A DNA stretch of 34,267 bases from an uncultured Clostridia bacterium (GCA_937892135.1 CALAUK010000092.1:1-34267); one strand, 5' to 3'. Positions 1 through 8,321 are shown, numbered from the stretch's first letter. Notes: generated from the letters alone by a model not told the origin. Numbers and translations are program-made.

Positions 1-53
1 AACGTTATTATAAAGACAATAATGAAGATGCATATTTGATGCTTAAAAAATAG
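1..53 (+). CDS. rimI: RimI C-terminal end (partial, 5' end outside window)
   Basis: Only the last 16 codons are present. They read RYYKDNNEDAYLMLKK followed by TAG at 51-53. The R-Y-Y-x-D-x-x-E-D-A-x-x-M pattern is typical of the C-terminus of the GNAT acetyltransferase RimI, which acetylates ribosomal protein S18. RimI is commonly encoded just upstream of tsaD in Firmicutes (tsaE-tsaB-rimI-tsaD), which supports the call. The catalytic part is outside the window, so the identification rests on this short tail plus its neighbour. Confidence 0.72.
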   Translation, partial: RYYKDNNEDAYLMLKK

Positions 54-62
54 GTGACTAAA

Positions 63-1070
63 ATGAAAGATATAAAAATACTTGCGATAGAAAGCTCTTG
101 CGATGAAACTGCTGCGGCTGTGGTGGTAAACGGAAGAGATGTAAGGTCAAATATAATAAATTCCCAGATAGACATTCATAAAAAATATGGCGGAGTTGTG
201 CCTGAAATAGCTTCAAGAAAGCATATTGAGGCAGTTGATGCGGTGGTTGACGAGGCACTATCTTGTGCAGAAATGACTTTAGATGATATTGATGCTATTG
301 CGGTTACATACGGGCCCGGTCTTGTAGGTGCGCTTTTGGTGGGTGTGTCATGTGCAAAGGCACTCGCATTTTCTAAAAACAAGCCAATAGTAGGTGTTCA
401 TCACATTAAGGGGCATATTATGGCAAATCTTATAGCCCATAAAGAGCTTGAGCCTCCGTTTGTGTGCCTTGTTGCATCGGGTGGACACAGCCATATCGTT
501 AATGTTAAAGACTACAATGATTTTGAGGTTTTGGGAAGAACGTGCGATGATGCTGCGGGCGAAGCTTATGATAAAATTTCGAGAGTTCTGGGTTTGGGAT
601 ACCCGGGAGGTCCTCTTATTGACCGTCTGGCTAAAGAGGGAGATAAGAATTTTGTTAAGTTTCCCCGTGTTAAAATGGAAAATGAGCTTGACTTCAGCTT
701 CAGCGGAGTTAAGACGGCGGTTATAAATTATATACACAAGCTTGAGCAAAATGGCGAGGATATTCCAAAAGCCGATATTGCGGCAAGCTTTCAGGCTGCG
801 GTGGTTGATGTTTTAAGTGAGCACACAATTTTTGCGGCTAAAAGATTAGGACAGAAGAAAGTATGCCTTGCAGGCGGAGTTGCGGCAAACAGCGCATTAA
901 GGGCAGCTTTTGAAGAAAAGTGTAAAAAAGAGGGCATGGAGTTTTATGTGCCGCCTATGGTTTTGTGTACAGATAATGCGGCGATGATTGGCTGCGCAGG
1001 ATACTACGAGTTTATAAAGGGAAACGTTTCGGATATGAGCTTGAATGCTGTTGCAAGCTTAGAGTTATAA
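63..1070 (+). CDS. tsaD: TsaD, tRNA N6-adenosine threonylcarbamoyltransferase
   Basis: TsaD transfers the threonylcarbamoyl group from threonylcarbamoyl-AMP to A37 of ANN-decoding tRNAs (t6A), working with TsaB and TsaE in the cytoplasm. Visible motifs, in order: ESSCDETA near residue 10, the metal-site HxxxH (H114, H118), ASGGHSH near 139, CDDAAGEAYDK near 161, FSFSGVKTA near 211, AGGVAAN near 270, and CTDNAAM with D304 as the third metal ligand. The length of 335 aa is normal. The frame also has a GTG at 54. I chose ATG at 63 because AGGTGA at 52-57 gives correct Shine-Dalgarno spacing to it; that site overlaps the rimI stop codon, so the two genes are translationally linked. The TIR/TPR gene follows after 15 bp with no terminator, suggesting co-transcription. 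Confidence 0.97.
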   Translation: MKDIKILAIESSCDETAAAVVVNGRDVRSNIINSQIDIHKKYGGVVPEIASRKHIEAVDAVVDEALSCAEMTLDDIDAIAVTYGPGLVGALLVGVSCAKALAFSKNKPIVGVHHIKGHIMANLIAHKELEPPFVCLVASGGHSHIVNVKDYNDFEVLGRTCDDAAGEAYDKISRVLGLGYPGGPLIDRLAKEGDKNFVKFPRVKMENELDFSFSGVKTAVINYIHKLEQNGEDIPKADIAASFQAAVVDVLSEHTIFAAKRLGQKKVCLAGGVAANSALRAAFEEKCKKEGMEFYVPPMVLCTDNAAMIGCAGYYEFIKGNVSDMSLNAVASLEL

Positions 1071-1085
1071 TCAGGAGTTGATTTA

Positions 1086-3329
1086 ATGGCCAAGATGCTT
1101 TTTAAAACCAAAGGAGATGCTTCTCCAACAGGAAAACCGAGGGTGTATTTTACATGCCATCCTGACGATTTTGAGAAGTGCTTTGATAAAATTTGTGAAG
1201 ACATTTTTAAAACTCACGACTGCGCTGTGTACTACACAGAGGATATGAATGAGAAAATCTCTGAGGAAGACAAAGATATCGATATTGGAAGCAACAACTT
1301 AGTTATAATCCCTGTTACATATAAGCTTTTGACTACGCCCAACAGAGCTATGGACGAAGATTTTCCTTATGCAATAAAAGAAAATATACCTGTTTTGCCG
1401 ATTATGATGGAGACGGGGCTTGATAAGATATACGAAAGACCTGATAAGTTCGGTGAAAAGCAGTATTTATTCCCGTTCAGCAATGATTTAACTGAAATTT
1501 CCTACGAGGAAAAGCTTTTAAAATATTTAAATTCCGTCCTTGTAGGCGATGAGATGGCAAAGAAAATTCGGGCGGCTTTTTTGGCACACATATTTTTAAG
1601 CTACAGAAAAAAAGACAGACGATACGCAAACGAGCTTATGCGTATTATTCATAAAAATCCTGACTGCCGTGATATTGCGGTTTGGTTTGATGAGTTTTTA
1701 ACTCCGGGCGAAAGTTTTAAAGAAAACATAGAAAAGAATTTAAAAGACAGCAAAGCCTTTGCTTTGCTTGTTACGCCGAGCCTGCTTGAAGAACCTGACG
1801 GGGAACCGAACTTTGTTATGAAAGAAGAATACCCTGCGGCGAAAAAAACGGGAATTGATATTTTGCCTGCGGAAATGGAAGAGACAGATAAAAACGCCCT
1901 TTTGGAAAAATTCGATGGAATTCCCGAATGTGTGAGTGCATATGATGAGGAGTTTGTAAAGCGCCTTGTGGCTTCTGTTTTTAAAGAGGCGGACTTATCA
2001 AAAAAAGATGACCCTGAGCATGATTTTCTTATAGGACTTGCATATCTTAGCGGAACAGATGTTGAAACGGACAGAATAAGAGGTTTAGCGCTTATAACCC
2101 TCGCTGCAGAAAACGGTGTGTATGAGGCTATTGAAACAATTTCTAAAATGCTTTCAGATGGTGCCGATACAGCGGAAAAAATGCGAACGGCAATTAAATG
2201 GGGCGAAAAAAGAAAAAATCACTGTATCAGTAACTTTGGAGAAGAAGACGAAAGAACAATTGATGCTTATAACGAGCTTAGCCACTTGTATTCTAAATGT
2301 GGCAATAATCACGAGGCAGTTAAACTGATTAAAAAAGCATATATGATTTCTAAAAAGCTTCGCGGCGAAGACGATAAAGAAACTATCCTTTTAAAGAGTA
2401 ATATGGCTCAAAAATACGGTTTGATTGGCGACTACAATGAGGCTCTTCGTCTTAAAGAGGAAATATACAAAACTGCAAGGCAGAAATTTGGGATGAAAGA
2501 CAAGTTTACATTGGCTACGGTAAACAACCTTGCATCCACGCTCGATAAATTCGGGGAATGGGACAGAGCCCTTGCTCAGAAGAAGAGAGCATTTAGAATT
2601 GCCTGTGAGCTGCACGGAACAGATGATGAAATGACCATCAGGGTCAGAACAAATCTTGCAACAGGATACAGGAGCGTTGGAGACCACAGAGAGGAAGCAA
2701 GGCTAAACGAAGAAAACTTAAAGATAGCTTTAAGAGAATTGGGCGAAGAAAATCCGATAACTCTTAAAGTTATGAGCAATTTAGCAGTAGCTTTGGGTGA
2801 AATGGATAATAAAGAAGACAGAGAAAGAGCCTTCGACTTTAGCGAAAGAGCCTATAAGCTTCGCACAAAGGTCTTAGGAGAAGCACATCCTGACACAATC
2901 GAGTCGTTAAATAATTTATCTTATGCGTGTTATCACAGGGGAAAACGTGACGAAGCAATTTCTAATCTTGAAAAGGCGAGAAACCTCGCATACAAGGCTT
3001 TTGGTCCAAGGCATATGACCACTCTTGAAATTATGAACAATTTAGCTTATCTTTATTCTGAAGATAACAAGGGAGAAGAAGCGATTGAAATAAATTATAA
3101 GGTGTGGCAGACGTACAAGGAGCTTCTTGGCGAAGACAATTCCAAAACACTTTCTGCAGCATTTAAATTAGGTGTTGAATACAGTAAGCACTCTACAGTG
3201 AAAAAAGCGGTGGAGCATTACAGAATGCTTTTGCCACTTCAAGTTCGGGTGCTTGGAGAAAATCATGCAGAAACAAGACAGGTAAGGGAGTTTTTGACCA
3301 GTGCCAAAAAATTATATCCAAAGCTGTAA
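1086..3329 (+). CDS. Dual TIR-like domain protein with kinesin-light-chain-type TPR array
   Basis: This 747-aa soluble protein has no signal peptide or membrane segment. Residues 168-261 form a recognisable TIR domain: HIFLSYRKKD, then VWFDEFLTPGESF, then ALLVTPSLL, then NFVMKEEYPAA. Residues 18-107 form a more divergent copy. The two can be aligned by eye at N86-x-x-M-D-E91-D-F-P and N242-x-x-M-K-E247-E-Y-P, each followed by A-x-K-x-x-I-x-(V/I)-L-P. The shared Glu sits where NAD-cleaving TIR domains place their catalytic Glu. A Sel1-like segment lies around 313-350. About eight 42-residue TPRs of the TPR_12/kinesin-light-chain type fill 385-735, each marked by a G-(E/x)-x-(D/H/N)-x-x-T step. 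AGGAG at 1073-1077 sets the ATG. TIR domains act as NAD hydrolases or scaffolds and TPRs bind proteins. A signalling or defence role is inference only. Confidence 0.85.
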   Translation: MAKMLFKTKGDASPTGKPRVYFTCHPDDFEKCFDKICEDIFKTHDCAVYYTEDMNEKISEEDKDIDIGSNNLVIIPVTYKLLTTPNRAMDEDFPYAIKENIPVLPIMMETGLDKIYERPDKFGEKQYLFPFSNDLTEISYEEKLLKYLNSVLVGDEMAKKIRAAFLAHIFLSYRKKDRRYANELMRIIHKNPDCRDIAVWFDEFLTPGESFKENIEKNLKDSKAFALLVTPSLLEEPDGEPNFVMKEEYPAAKKTGIDILPAEMEETDKNALLEKFDGIPECVSAYDEEFVKRLVASVFKEADLSKKDDPEHDFLIGLAYLSGTDVETDRIRGLALITLAAENGVYEAIETISKMLSDGADTAEKMRTAIKWGEKRKNHCISNFGEEDERTIDAYNELSHLYSKCGNNHEAVKLIKKAYMISKKLRGEDDKETILLKSNMAQKYGLIGDYNEALRLKEEIYKTARQKFGMKDKFTLATVNNLASTLDKFGEWDRALAQKKRAFRIACELHGTDDEMTIRVRTNLATGYRSVGDHREEARLNEENLKIALRELGEENPITLKVMSNLAVALGEMDNKEDRERAFDFSERAYKLRTKVLGEAHPDTIESLNNLSYACYHRGKRDEAISNLEKARNLAYKAFGPRHMTTLEIMNNLAYLYSEDNKGEEAIEINYKVWQTYKELLGEDNSKTLSAAFKLGVEYSKHSTVKKAVEHYRMLLPLQVRVLGENHAETRQVREFLTSAKKLYPKL

Positions 3330-3341
3330 GATAAAAACTAG

Positions 3342-3370
3342 TTGCAATTTTGAGGTTTATGTGCTATAAT
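3342..3370 (+). promoter_or_regulatory. Sigma-A promoter of darA-holB-ricT
   Basis: A -35 TTGCAA at 3342-3347 and a -10 TATAAT at 3365-3370 are separated by exactly 17 bp. They lie 54 bp before the darA start, in the gap after the TIR/TPR gene. Since no terminator follows that gene, read-through could also contribute. Confidence 0.8.
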
Positions 3371-3423
3371 ATAACCAGATATACGGGTGAAAGTCATCCG
3401 GAAAAGAAAAAAGGAGGGTTTTT

Positions 3424-3753
3424 ATGAAACTAATACTTGCAATTGTTCATGATGAAGATGGTAATAAAGTTATGACTGAGCTTAACGAACAGGGCTTTTC
3501 TGTTACAAAGCTTGCGACAACAGGCGGTTTTTTGAAGGCAGGAAATATGACACTTCTTGTAGGTACAAGTGAGCAAAATGTCTCTACTGTTATTGATATT
3601 ATTAAAAGAAAGAGTCAGACAAGAAAACAAGTTGTTAGTACTCCTGTTCTTATGTCCGGCTTGGGTAGCAGCTGCACACCATATCCCGTTGAGGTTGAGG
3701 TTGGCGGAGCTACTATATTCGTTGTTGATGTTGAAAGGTTTGAAAAAGTATAA
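3424..3753 (+). CDS. darA: DarA/PstA, PII-like cyclic-di-AMP receptor (YaaQ family)
   Basis: This small 109-aa PII-like trimeric protein binds the second messenger c-di-AMP. Its N-terminus MKLILAIVHDED and the segment TKLATTGGFLKAGNMTLLVG at about residues 28-47 are hallmarks of the YaaQ/PstA/DarA family, where the TGGF loop contributes to nucleotide binding. AGGAGGG lies ahead of the ATG. The stop codon overlaps the holB start by one base. The Bacillus order is yaaQ-yaaR-holB-yaaT; here yaaR is absent and holB follows directly. The output pathway of this receptor family is not well defined. Confidence 0.93.
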   Translation: MKLILAIVHDEDGNKVMTELNEQGFSVTKLATTGGFLKAGNMTLLVGTSEQNVSTVIDIIKRKSQTRKQVVSTPVLMSGLGSSCTPYPVEVEVGGATIFVVDVERFEKV

Positions 3754-4787
3754 TGAGTATAAATCCTCCCGCTCAGGGAAGAAAAACTGCAGATGCGCTT
3801 GTGCGAGGTGCTCGTAAAGGCTTTCTTACGCATGCTTATATTTTTGAGGGCGAACAAGGTCTTGGAAAGAGAGAAGTTGCATATTATTTTGCAGAGGCTC
3901 TGCTTTGCGAGAATAAAGACTCTTCTCCGTGTGGAGAATGCGAGTGTTGCAGGCAGGCTATGGGTAAAAATAACCCTGACCTTAAAAGCTACAGCTTAAA
4001 AGAACTTGTGGAAAAAGACAAAAAGAGCATAGGCGTTGACGATATAAGAGAGATTATATCGGATGCATACACAAAGCCTTTTAAATCAAAATATAAGGTT
4101 TATATTATTGAGGATGCAGATGCTCTTACTATCGCCGCTCAGAATGCGATGCTTAAGATATTGGAAGAGCCGCCCGAGTATATAATATTTATTATTTGTG
4201 TGACTTCTGCGGCTAAAATTTTAAGCACTGTTCAGTCAAGGAGCAGAATTGTAAGGTTCTCTCCGTGCACTGACGATGAAGTTCGTGCTTATGTAAAATA
4301 TAAATATCCTCATATGGCGGACAAAGCAGATTTTGCTGCAAGTTACTCGCAGGGAGTTTTAAAAAAGGCTGATGAGCTTTTTGAGGATGGGAAAATCTTT
4401 TCGTTAAGAAACAGAGTGTTTTCTATTTTAAAAGAGCTTCTTACGGGAACAGACGAGCTTAAGGTTTTAAAATGCGCAGATGAGCTTGATGAAATGAGGC
4501 AGGAGATGTTATCCGGCACGAAAAAAACTTCAAGCGAGGGTTTTTCTCAGGTTTTAGATTTATTCCTTTCGTTTGCGATGGATATTTTAAAAATTAAAAC
4601 CGGAGCCTTTCAGGGAGTTGTAAATCGTGATATGGAAAAGGCCTTAGGTGATATAGCTTCGTGCATAACCTATAATAAGGCGGCCAACTGCGCTGAGAAA
4701 GTGACTGAAGCTTTGTATGCTTTATCAAGGCACGTCAGCTTTAAGGCTATGAGCCTTTCGATGTGCATAGGTATTTGGGATAGTTAA
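3753..4787 (+). CDS. holB: DNA polymerase III delta-prime subunit (clamp loader)
   Basis: HolB is the delta-prime subunit of the AAA+ clamp loader that places the sliding clamp on primed DNA. The 344-aa sequence starts THAYIFEGEQGLGKRE, with a P-loop-like GEQGLGKR at 33-40. A zinc-ribbon Cys set follows (C52, C60, C63, C66). Then come the Walker B-like IIEDADALT, the sensor region NAMLKILEEPPEYIIFI and VQSRSRIVRF. The ATG overlaps the darA stop in TAATG. The darA-holB-ricT arrangement matches the conserved Firmicutes neighbourhood. Confidence 0.95.
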   Translation: MSINPPAQGRKTADALVRGARKGFLTHAYIFEGEQGLGKREVAYYFAEALLCENKDSSPCGECECCRQAMGKNNPDLKSYSLKELVEKDKKSIGVDDIREIISDAYTKPFKSKYKVYIIEDADALTIAAQNAMLKILEEPPEYIIFIICVTSAAKILSTVQSRSRIVRFSPCTDDEVRAYVKYKYPHMADKADFAASYSQGVLKKADELFEDGKIFSLRNRVFSILKELLTGTDELKVLKCADELDEMRQEMLSGTKKTSSEGFSQVLDLFLSFAMDILKIKTGAFQGVVNRDMEKALGDIASCITYNKAANCAEKVTEALYALSRHVSFKAMSLSMCIGIWDS

Positions 4788-4798
4788 GGAGAAGTTTA

Positions 4799-5671
4799 AT
4801 GGTACAGATTGTTGGAATACGCTTTAAGCGTGTTGGAAAGATATACTATTTTGACCCTGACGGAAAAGAAATAACTACTGATATGCATGTTATAGTTGAA
4901 ACCGCCAGAGGGCTTGAAATGGGCGAGGTTGTTATAGCTAACCGTGAGGTTGAAGAAAAAACTGTTATTCAGCCGCTTAAAAAGGTTTTGCGTATAGCAA
5001 CAAAAGAAGATTTTGAAAAGGCTGAACAAAACAAGCAAAAGGAAAAAGAAGCCTTTGATATCTGCCTTAAAAAGATAAAAGAGCATAAGCTTGATATGAA
5101 GCTTGTAGAGGTTGAATATACTTTTGATTTAAATAAAATTCTATTCTATTTTACGGCAGACGGAAGAGTTGACTTCCGTGAGCTCGTTAAGGATTTAGCG
5201 TCTGTTTTCAGAACAAGAATAGAATTAAGACAGATAGGCGTAAGAGATGAGGCCAAGATGCTCGGAAGCTATGGTATCTGCGGAAGAAACCTTTGCTGTT
5301 CTCAGTTTTTGGGTGATTTTGCTCCCGTTAGTATCAAAATGGCAAAGGAGCAGGGCTTATCTTTAAACCCAACCAAGATTTCAGGAACCTGCGGCAGACT
5401 TATGTGCTGCTTAAAATATGAGCAGGACGCTTATGAAGATTTAATCAAGGTTACTCCGAATCAGGGTGCACTTGTTGAGACGCCTGACGGCAGGGGTATT
5501 GTTGAGAGTGTAAGTCTTTTGAAAGGCAAGCTTAAAGTAAATATTGAAAGAAATAACGAGAAGAGTATTCGTGAATTTGATGTAAGCGAGGTTAAGATTA
5601 TTAAAGACCGTCGCCGTGAGGATTTAGAGCTCCTTGACGAAGAAATTTTAAAAAAGCTTGAAGATAATTAA
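4799..5671 (+). CDS. ricT: RicT/YaaT, PSP1-domain Fe-S protein
   Basis: This is the PSP1-domain regulator of the RicAFT (YmcA-YlbF-YaaT) complex. In Bacillus that complex is needed for efficient sporulation and biofilm development and for mRNA maturation with RNase Y. The 290-aa protein has the family start VGIRFKRVGKIYYFDP and the Cys-rich C-terminal half: C161, C166, C167 in YGICGRNLCCSQF, and C198, C203, C204 in GTCGRLMCCLKYEQD. These positions are consistent with the cysteines that bind [4Fe-4S] clusters in the complex. It begins 11 bp after holB with its own AAGGAG. Its partners are not in the window. Confidence 0.95.
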   Translation: MVQIVGIRFKRVGKIYYFDPDGKEITTDMHVIVETARGLEMGEVVIANREVEEKTVIQPLKKVLRIATKEDFEKAEQNKQKEKEAFDICLKKIKEHKLDMKLVEVEYTFDLNKILFYFTADGRVDFRELVKDLASVFRTRIELRQIGVRDEAKMLGSYGICGRNLCCSQFLGDFAPVSIKMAKEQGLSLNPTKISGTCGRLMCCLKYEQDAYEDLIKVTPNQGALVETPDGRGIVESVSLLKGKLKVNIERNNEKSIREFDVSEVKIIKDRRREDLELLDEEILKKLEDN

Positions 5672-5686
5672 AAAGTGTGGTACAAT
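5658..5686 (+). promoter_or_regulatory. Extended -10 promoter of the ferredoxin gene
   Basis: TTGAAG at 5658-5663, a 17-bp spacer and TACAAT at 5681-5686, with a TG-N extension at 5678-5680 just before the -10. The -35 box lies within the last codons of ricT, so the ferredoxin can be transcribed independently. Confidence 0.7.
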
Positions 5687-5693
5687 GGTTTTG

Positions 5694-5811
5694 TTATGTT
5701 GTTAATTAAGCAAAGTTGCCCGGCGCAGTGTCTTTTAAAGGCGTTAATGGGCGGAGCATATTTGTTTATTATTTATTTAACATAAACTTTTGGGTGGGAG
5801 GTGTATTTTAA
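5694..5811 (+). promoter_or_regulatory. Structured 5' leader of the ferredoxin mRNA
   Basis: About 118 nt separate the inferred transcription start from the ferredoxin ATG, long for a 56-codon gene. The leader can form one strong hairpin at 5716-5754: an outer TTGCCC/GGGCGG stem stacked on an inner GGCGC/GCGTT stem, with a three-base bulge. A weaker hairpin is GTTTAT (5764-5769) with ATAAAC (5782-5787). No T-tract follows the first hairpin, so it is not a terminator. No riboswitch class was recognised. Confidence 0.5.
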
Positions 5812-5982
5812 ATGGCATACAAAATTAATGAAGAGTGCATCAGCTGTGGTGCTTGTGAGGCAGAATGCCCCGTAAGCTGCATCAGCGCAGGAGATGACGT
5901 ATACGTAATTGACGCAGACGCTTGTATCGATTGCGGTAGCTGTGCAGGTGTTTGTCCTGTAGGCGCTCCTGTTGAGGCGTAA
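5812..5982 (+). CDS. 2[4Fe-4S] ferredoxin (clostridial type)
   Basis: A 56-aa low-potential electron carrier of anaerobic metabolism. The two cluster motifs are complete: C9-x2-C12-x2-C15-x3-C19-P and C38-x2-C41-x2-C44-x3-C48-P. The protein is acidic and begins MAYKINEECISCG. A GGGAGGTG ribosome binding site precedes the ATG. The gene is monocistronic: its own promoter starts within the end of ricT, and a clear intrinsic terminator follows 15 bp after the stop. The redox partner is not evident here. Confidence 0.96.
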   Translation: MAYKINEECISCGACEAECPVSCISAGDDVYVIDADACIDCGSCAGVCPVGAPVEA

Positions 5983-5996
5983 TTTTATAAGAAAGC

Positions 5997-6028
5997 AAAA
6001 AAGCAAGCGTTTGTATGCTTGCTTTTTT
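5997..6028 (+). terminator. Intrinsic terminator after ferredoxin
   Basis: A perfect 12-bp stem: AAAAAAGCAAGC (5997-6008) pairs with GCTTGCTTTTTT (6017-6028) around an 8-nt loop. The T-run forms the terminator tail. Confidence 0.9.
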
Positions 6029-6062
6029 GTGTTTATATATATAAAAACCATCGGAGGTGTTT

Positions 6063-8288
6063 ATGGTGAGAAAGATTTTTGCAATGCTTGTCTTTTGTGC
6101 CTTGCTTTTTGTTCCAAATATAGCGGGGGCAGAGAGTTTTTATAAAAGTGAAGAGGTTATAAATATTGCACCGGGAATAACATTAACTAAGGTTCGGGAA
6201 GATTACAGCGGGTATGAACTTACATATTCATATATAACAGCAGATTTTGACGATAAAAATATCGGGCTCACTCTTCTTAAAAGCGAAAAGGGCATAAATG
6301 AGAGAGAAACTGTTTTAAACTTGGCAAAAACTGAGGAGAACGTTGTTGCGGCTATTAACTGCGACTTTTTTGCCATGTCTTCAGAAAGCTTTAGTCAGGG
6401 AATAGAATATAAAGACGGAAAGCTTTTGCAGTCTCCTATTGACACGAATGCTTTTGCGGGGGGCTTTTTATATGAGAAAGACCTTTTGTTTTCAAATATA
6501 GATTTTCATATAGTTGTAACCGCTCCTAATGGCGCACAAAGGGAAGTATATCGCTTAAATAAACCTATGAACCTGTTTGGTGAGCTTTTAATGTATACTC
6601 CTGACTATGAAGACGGTTTTTCGCCCGCTCCCGGAGGCGGCGTTGTTGAGATGTTTGTTTCTGATGGAGTGGTTGTAGGTTTTAATCGCACGAAAGAACC
6701 TGTCAAAATTCCTGAGGACGGATATGTTCTTTTGATTTCCGATATGTACGATTTTATAAGCGCCAACTTTAAAGAGGGCGATGAAGTAAAAATAGATTAT
6801 AATATAACTCCCACATTGGAAAATCTTACTATGGCATTTGGCGGCGGTACTGTTCTTTTAAAAGACGGAGAAATTGCGCCTTTTACAAACAATATAACAG
6901 GATATAATCCGAGAAGTGCAGTAGGAACAGATAAATCGGGGAAAAAACTTTATCTTCTCTCCGTAGACGGCAGGCAGAACACAAGTCGCGGACTTACACA
7001 GACAGAACTTGCAAATCTTTTAAAAGAAATTGGCTGTACAGAAGCATTGAATCTTGACGGTGGTGGCTCTACCAATATGGTTACAAAAACCTATGAAAAA
7101 GAGGGTTTTGTTACTGCTAATTCACCAACTGAAAACAGAAAGGTTATAAATGCTCTTGGAATTACAAGTCTGGCTAAATCGGACGGTAAGCTAAAAAAGC
7201 TTACGCTTAAGGCAGAGGCTGAAAATGTTTTTAAGGGCGAGAGTGTAGGCTTAAGCTTGTTTGGAGCGGACAGCGCATATTCTTATGTTGAGATAGATAA
7301 AGAAGATGTAAAGTTTAATATAAAAAATGTTTCTGATATGAAGTTTTCTTCTGACAAAGGCGGAAGATATGAGGTATATGCTACATATAAAGGAATAAAG
7401 TCAAATTCTGTTTATATAAATGTTATTTCTGATATTTCGGGAATAGATATAAGTCCGAAAATTACTATGGACAAAGAAACTTATGAGCTTAATATAAATG
7501 TGTTTGATCAGCAGGGAAGATATGTTAAAGCGCCTTTTGAAGTCTTTGATATTCTGGTAGAGGGAGAAGCGGCAGAATTTGATAATGGAAAGCTTATAGC
7601 AAAAGAGGCGGGCGAAGCGATTTTAAAAGTGTCTTATGGTGATGTGTGCGCGTTTTCTAAAATTATTGTAAATATGGAAAGCGAAGAGGAGATAAAAAGG
7701 TGCTCTCTTCCTCAGAACATTTTAAAAGATGAGGCAGAGAAAGATATAGAAAATCCTGACTTTGCTTTCTCGTATACTGCAGCACCCAAAGAGGAAAACA
7801 CCTTGTTTGACAGGCTTTATATAAAAAAGGCAGAAGAAACTGTTTTGAAATATGATGTGGGAGCGGTTTTGGGAAGAAAGAATTCTGATAAATATGAGTG
7901 CACAAGAAAAGACGGAGCGTTGTTTATAAATCTTCCTACGAAAAACGGCTTTGTAAGAAGTGCTGACACAAAGGCGCTGGACAGCCTTAAAAAAGATATT
8001 ATTTCTTCCGACGAGAAAAACATATTTATAACCACCGAAGGATATTTTGATATGGACGGAAGAGAAATCCGTGCAATCATAAATGTTTTAAAGGAAACGG
8101 GCAAGGGCGTTTATGTTATTTCAAAGGGCGAGGCAAATGGTGTTAAAATTATAGACGGCATAAGATTTTTTACGATAGCTGACAATTATTCGTACGTTAA
8201 TCTGACTGACGCAGTGGAAAATATTAAAATGCTTGTTTTTAATGTTCAAAATGACGAAGTTAGCTACAGCTTTAAAAATATCTATTAA
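6063..8288 (+). CDS. Secreted phosphodiester glycosidase (NAGPA) domain protein
   Basis: A 741-aa exported protein. Its signal peptide has MVRK, then a hydrophobic stretch, and a likely cleavage site after AGA near residue 23. Residues about 93-368 carry the NAGPA/phosphodiester-glycosidase domain: AAINCDFFAM, GGG motifs, NPRSAVGTDKSGKKLYLLSVDGR and ALNLDGGGSTNM. These enzymes hydrolyse sugar-1-phosphodiesters, and bacterial members are linked to the envelope or exopolysaccharides. Residues about 375-550 look like bacterial Ig-like repeats. The last 150 residues (ITTEGYFDMDGREIRAIINVL region) form a further domain I do not recognise. GGAGG at 6053-6057 favours the ATG at 6063 over a GTG at 6057 that overlaps the ribosome binding site. 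Substrate unknown. Confidence 0.85.
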   Translation: MVRKIFAMLVFCALLFVPNIAGAESFYKSEEVINIAPGITLTKVREDYSGYELTYSYITADFDDKNIGLTLLKSEKGINERETVLNLAKTEENVVAAINCDFFAMSSESFSQGIEYKDGKLLQSPIDTNAFAGGFLYEKDLLFSNIDFHIVVTAPNGAQREVYRLNKPMNLFGELLMYTPDYEDGFSPAPGGGVVEMFVSDGVVVGFNRTKEPVKIPEDGYVLLISDMYDFISANFKEGDEVKIDYNITPTLENLTMAFGGGTVLLKDGEIAPFTNNITGYNPRSAVGTDKSGKKLYLLSVDGRQNTSRGLTQTELANLLKEIGCTEALNLDGGGSTNMVTKTYEKEGFVTANSPTENRKVINALGITSLAKSDGKLKKLTLKAEAENVFKGESVGLSLFGADSAYSYVEIDKEDVKFNIKNVSDMKFSSDKGGRYEVYATYKGIKSNSVYINVISDISGIDISPKITMDKETYELNINVFDQQGRYVKAPFEVFDILVEGEAAEFDNGKLIAKEAGEAILKVSYGDVCAFSKIIVNMESEEEIKRCSLPQNILKDEAEKDIENPDFAFSYTAAPKEENTLFDRLYIKKAEETVLKYDVGAVLGRKNSDKYECTRKDGALFINLPTKNGFVRSADTKALDSLKKDIISSDEKNIFITTEGYFDMDGREIRAIINVLKETGKGVYVISKGEANGVKIIDGIRFFTIADNYSYVNLTDAVENIKMLVFNVQNDEVSYSFKNIY

Positions 8289-8292
8289 GCCC

Positions 8293-8321
8293 TTGAAAAA
8301 ATACAGAGGATATAGTAAAAT
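8293..8321 (+). promoter_or_regulatory. Probable promoter of the ABC transporter-cca pair
   Basis: TTGAAA at 8293-8298, a 17-bp spacer and TAAAAT at 8316-8321, lying between the glycosidase gene and the ABC transporter start. There is no terminator upstream, so read-through is also possible. Confidence 0.6.
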
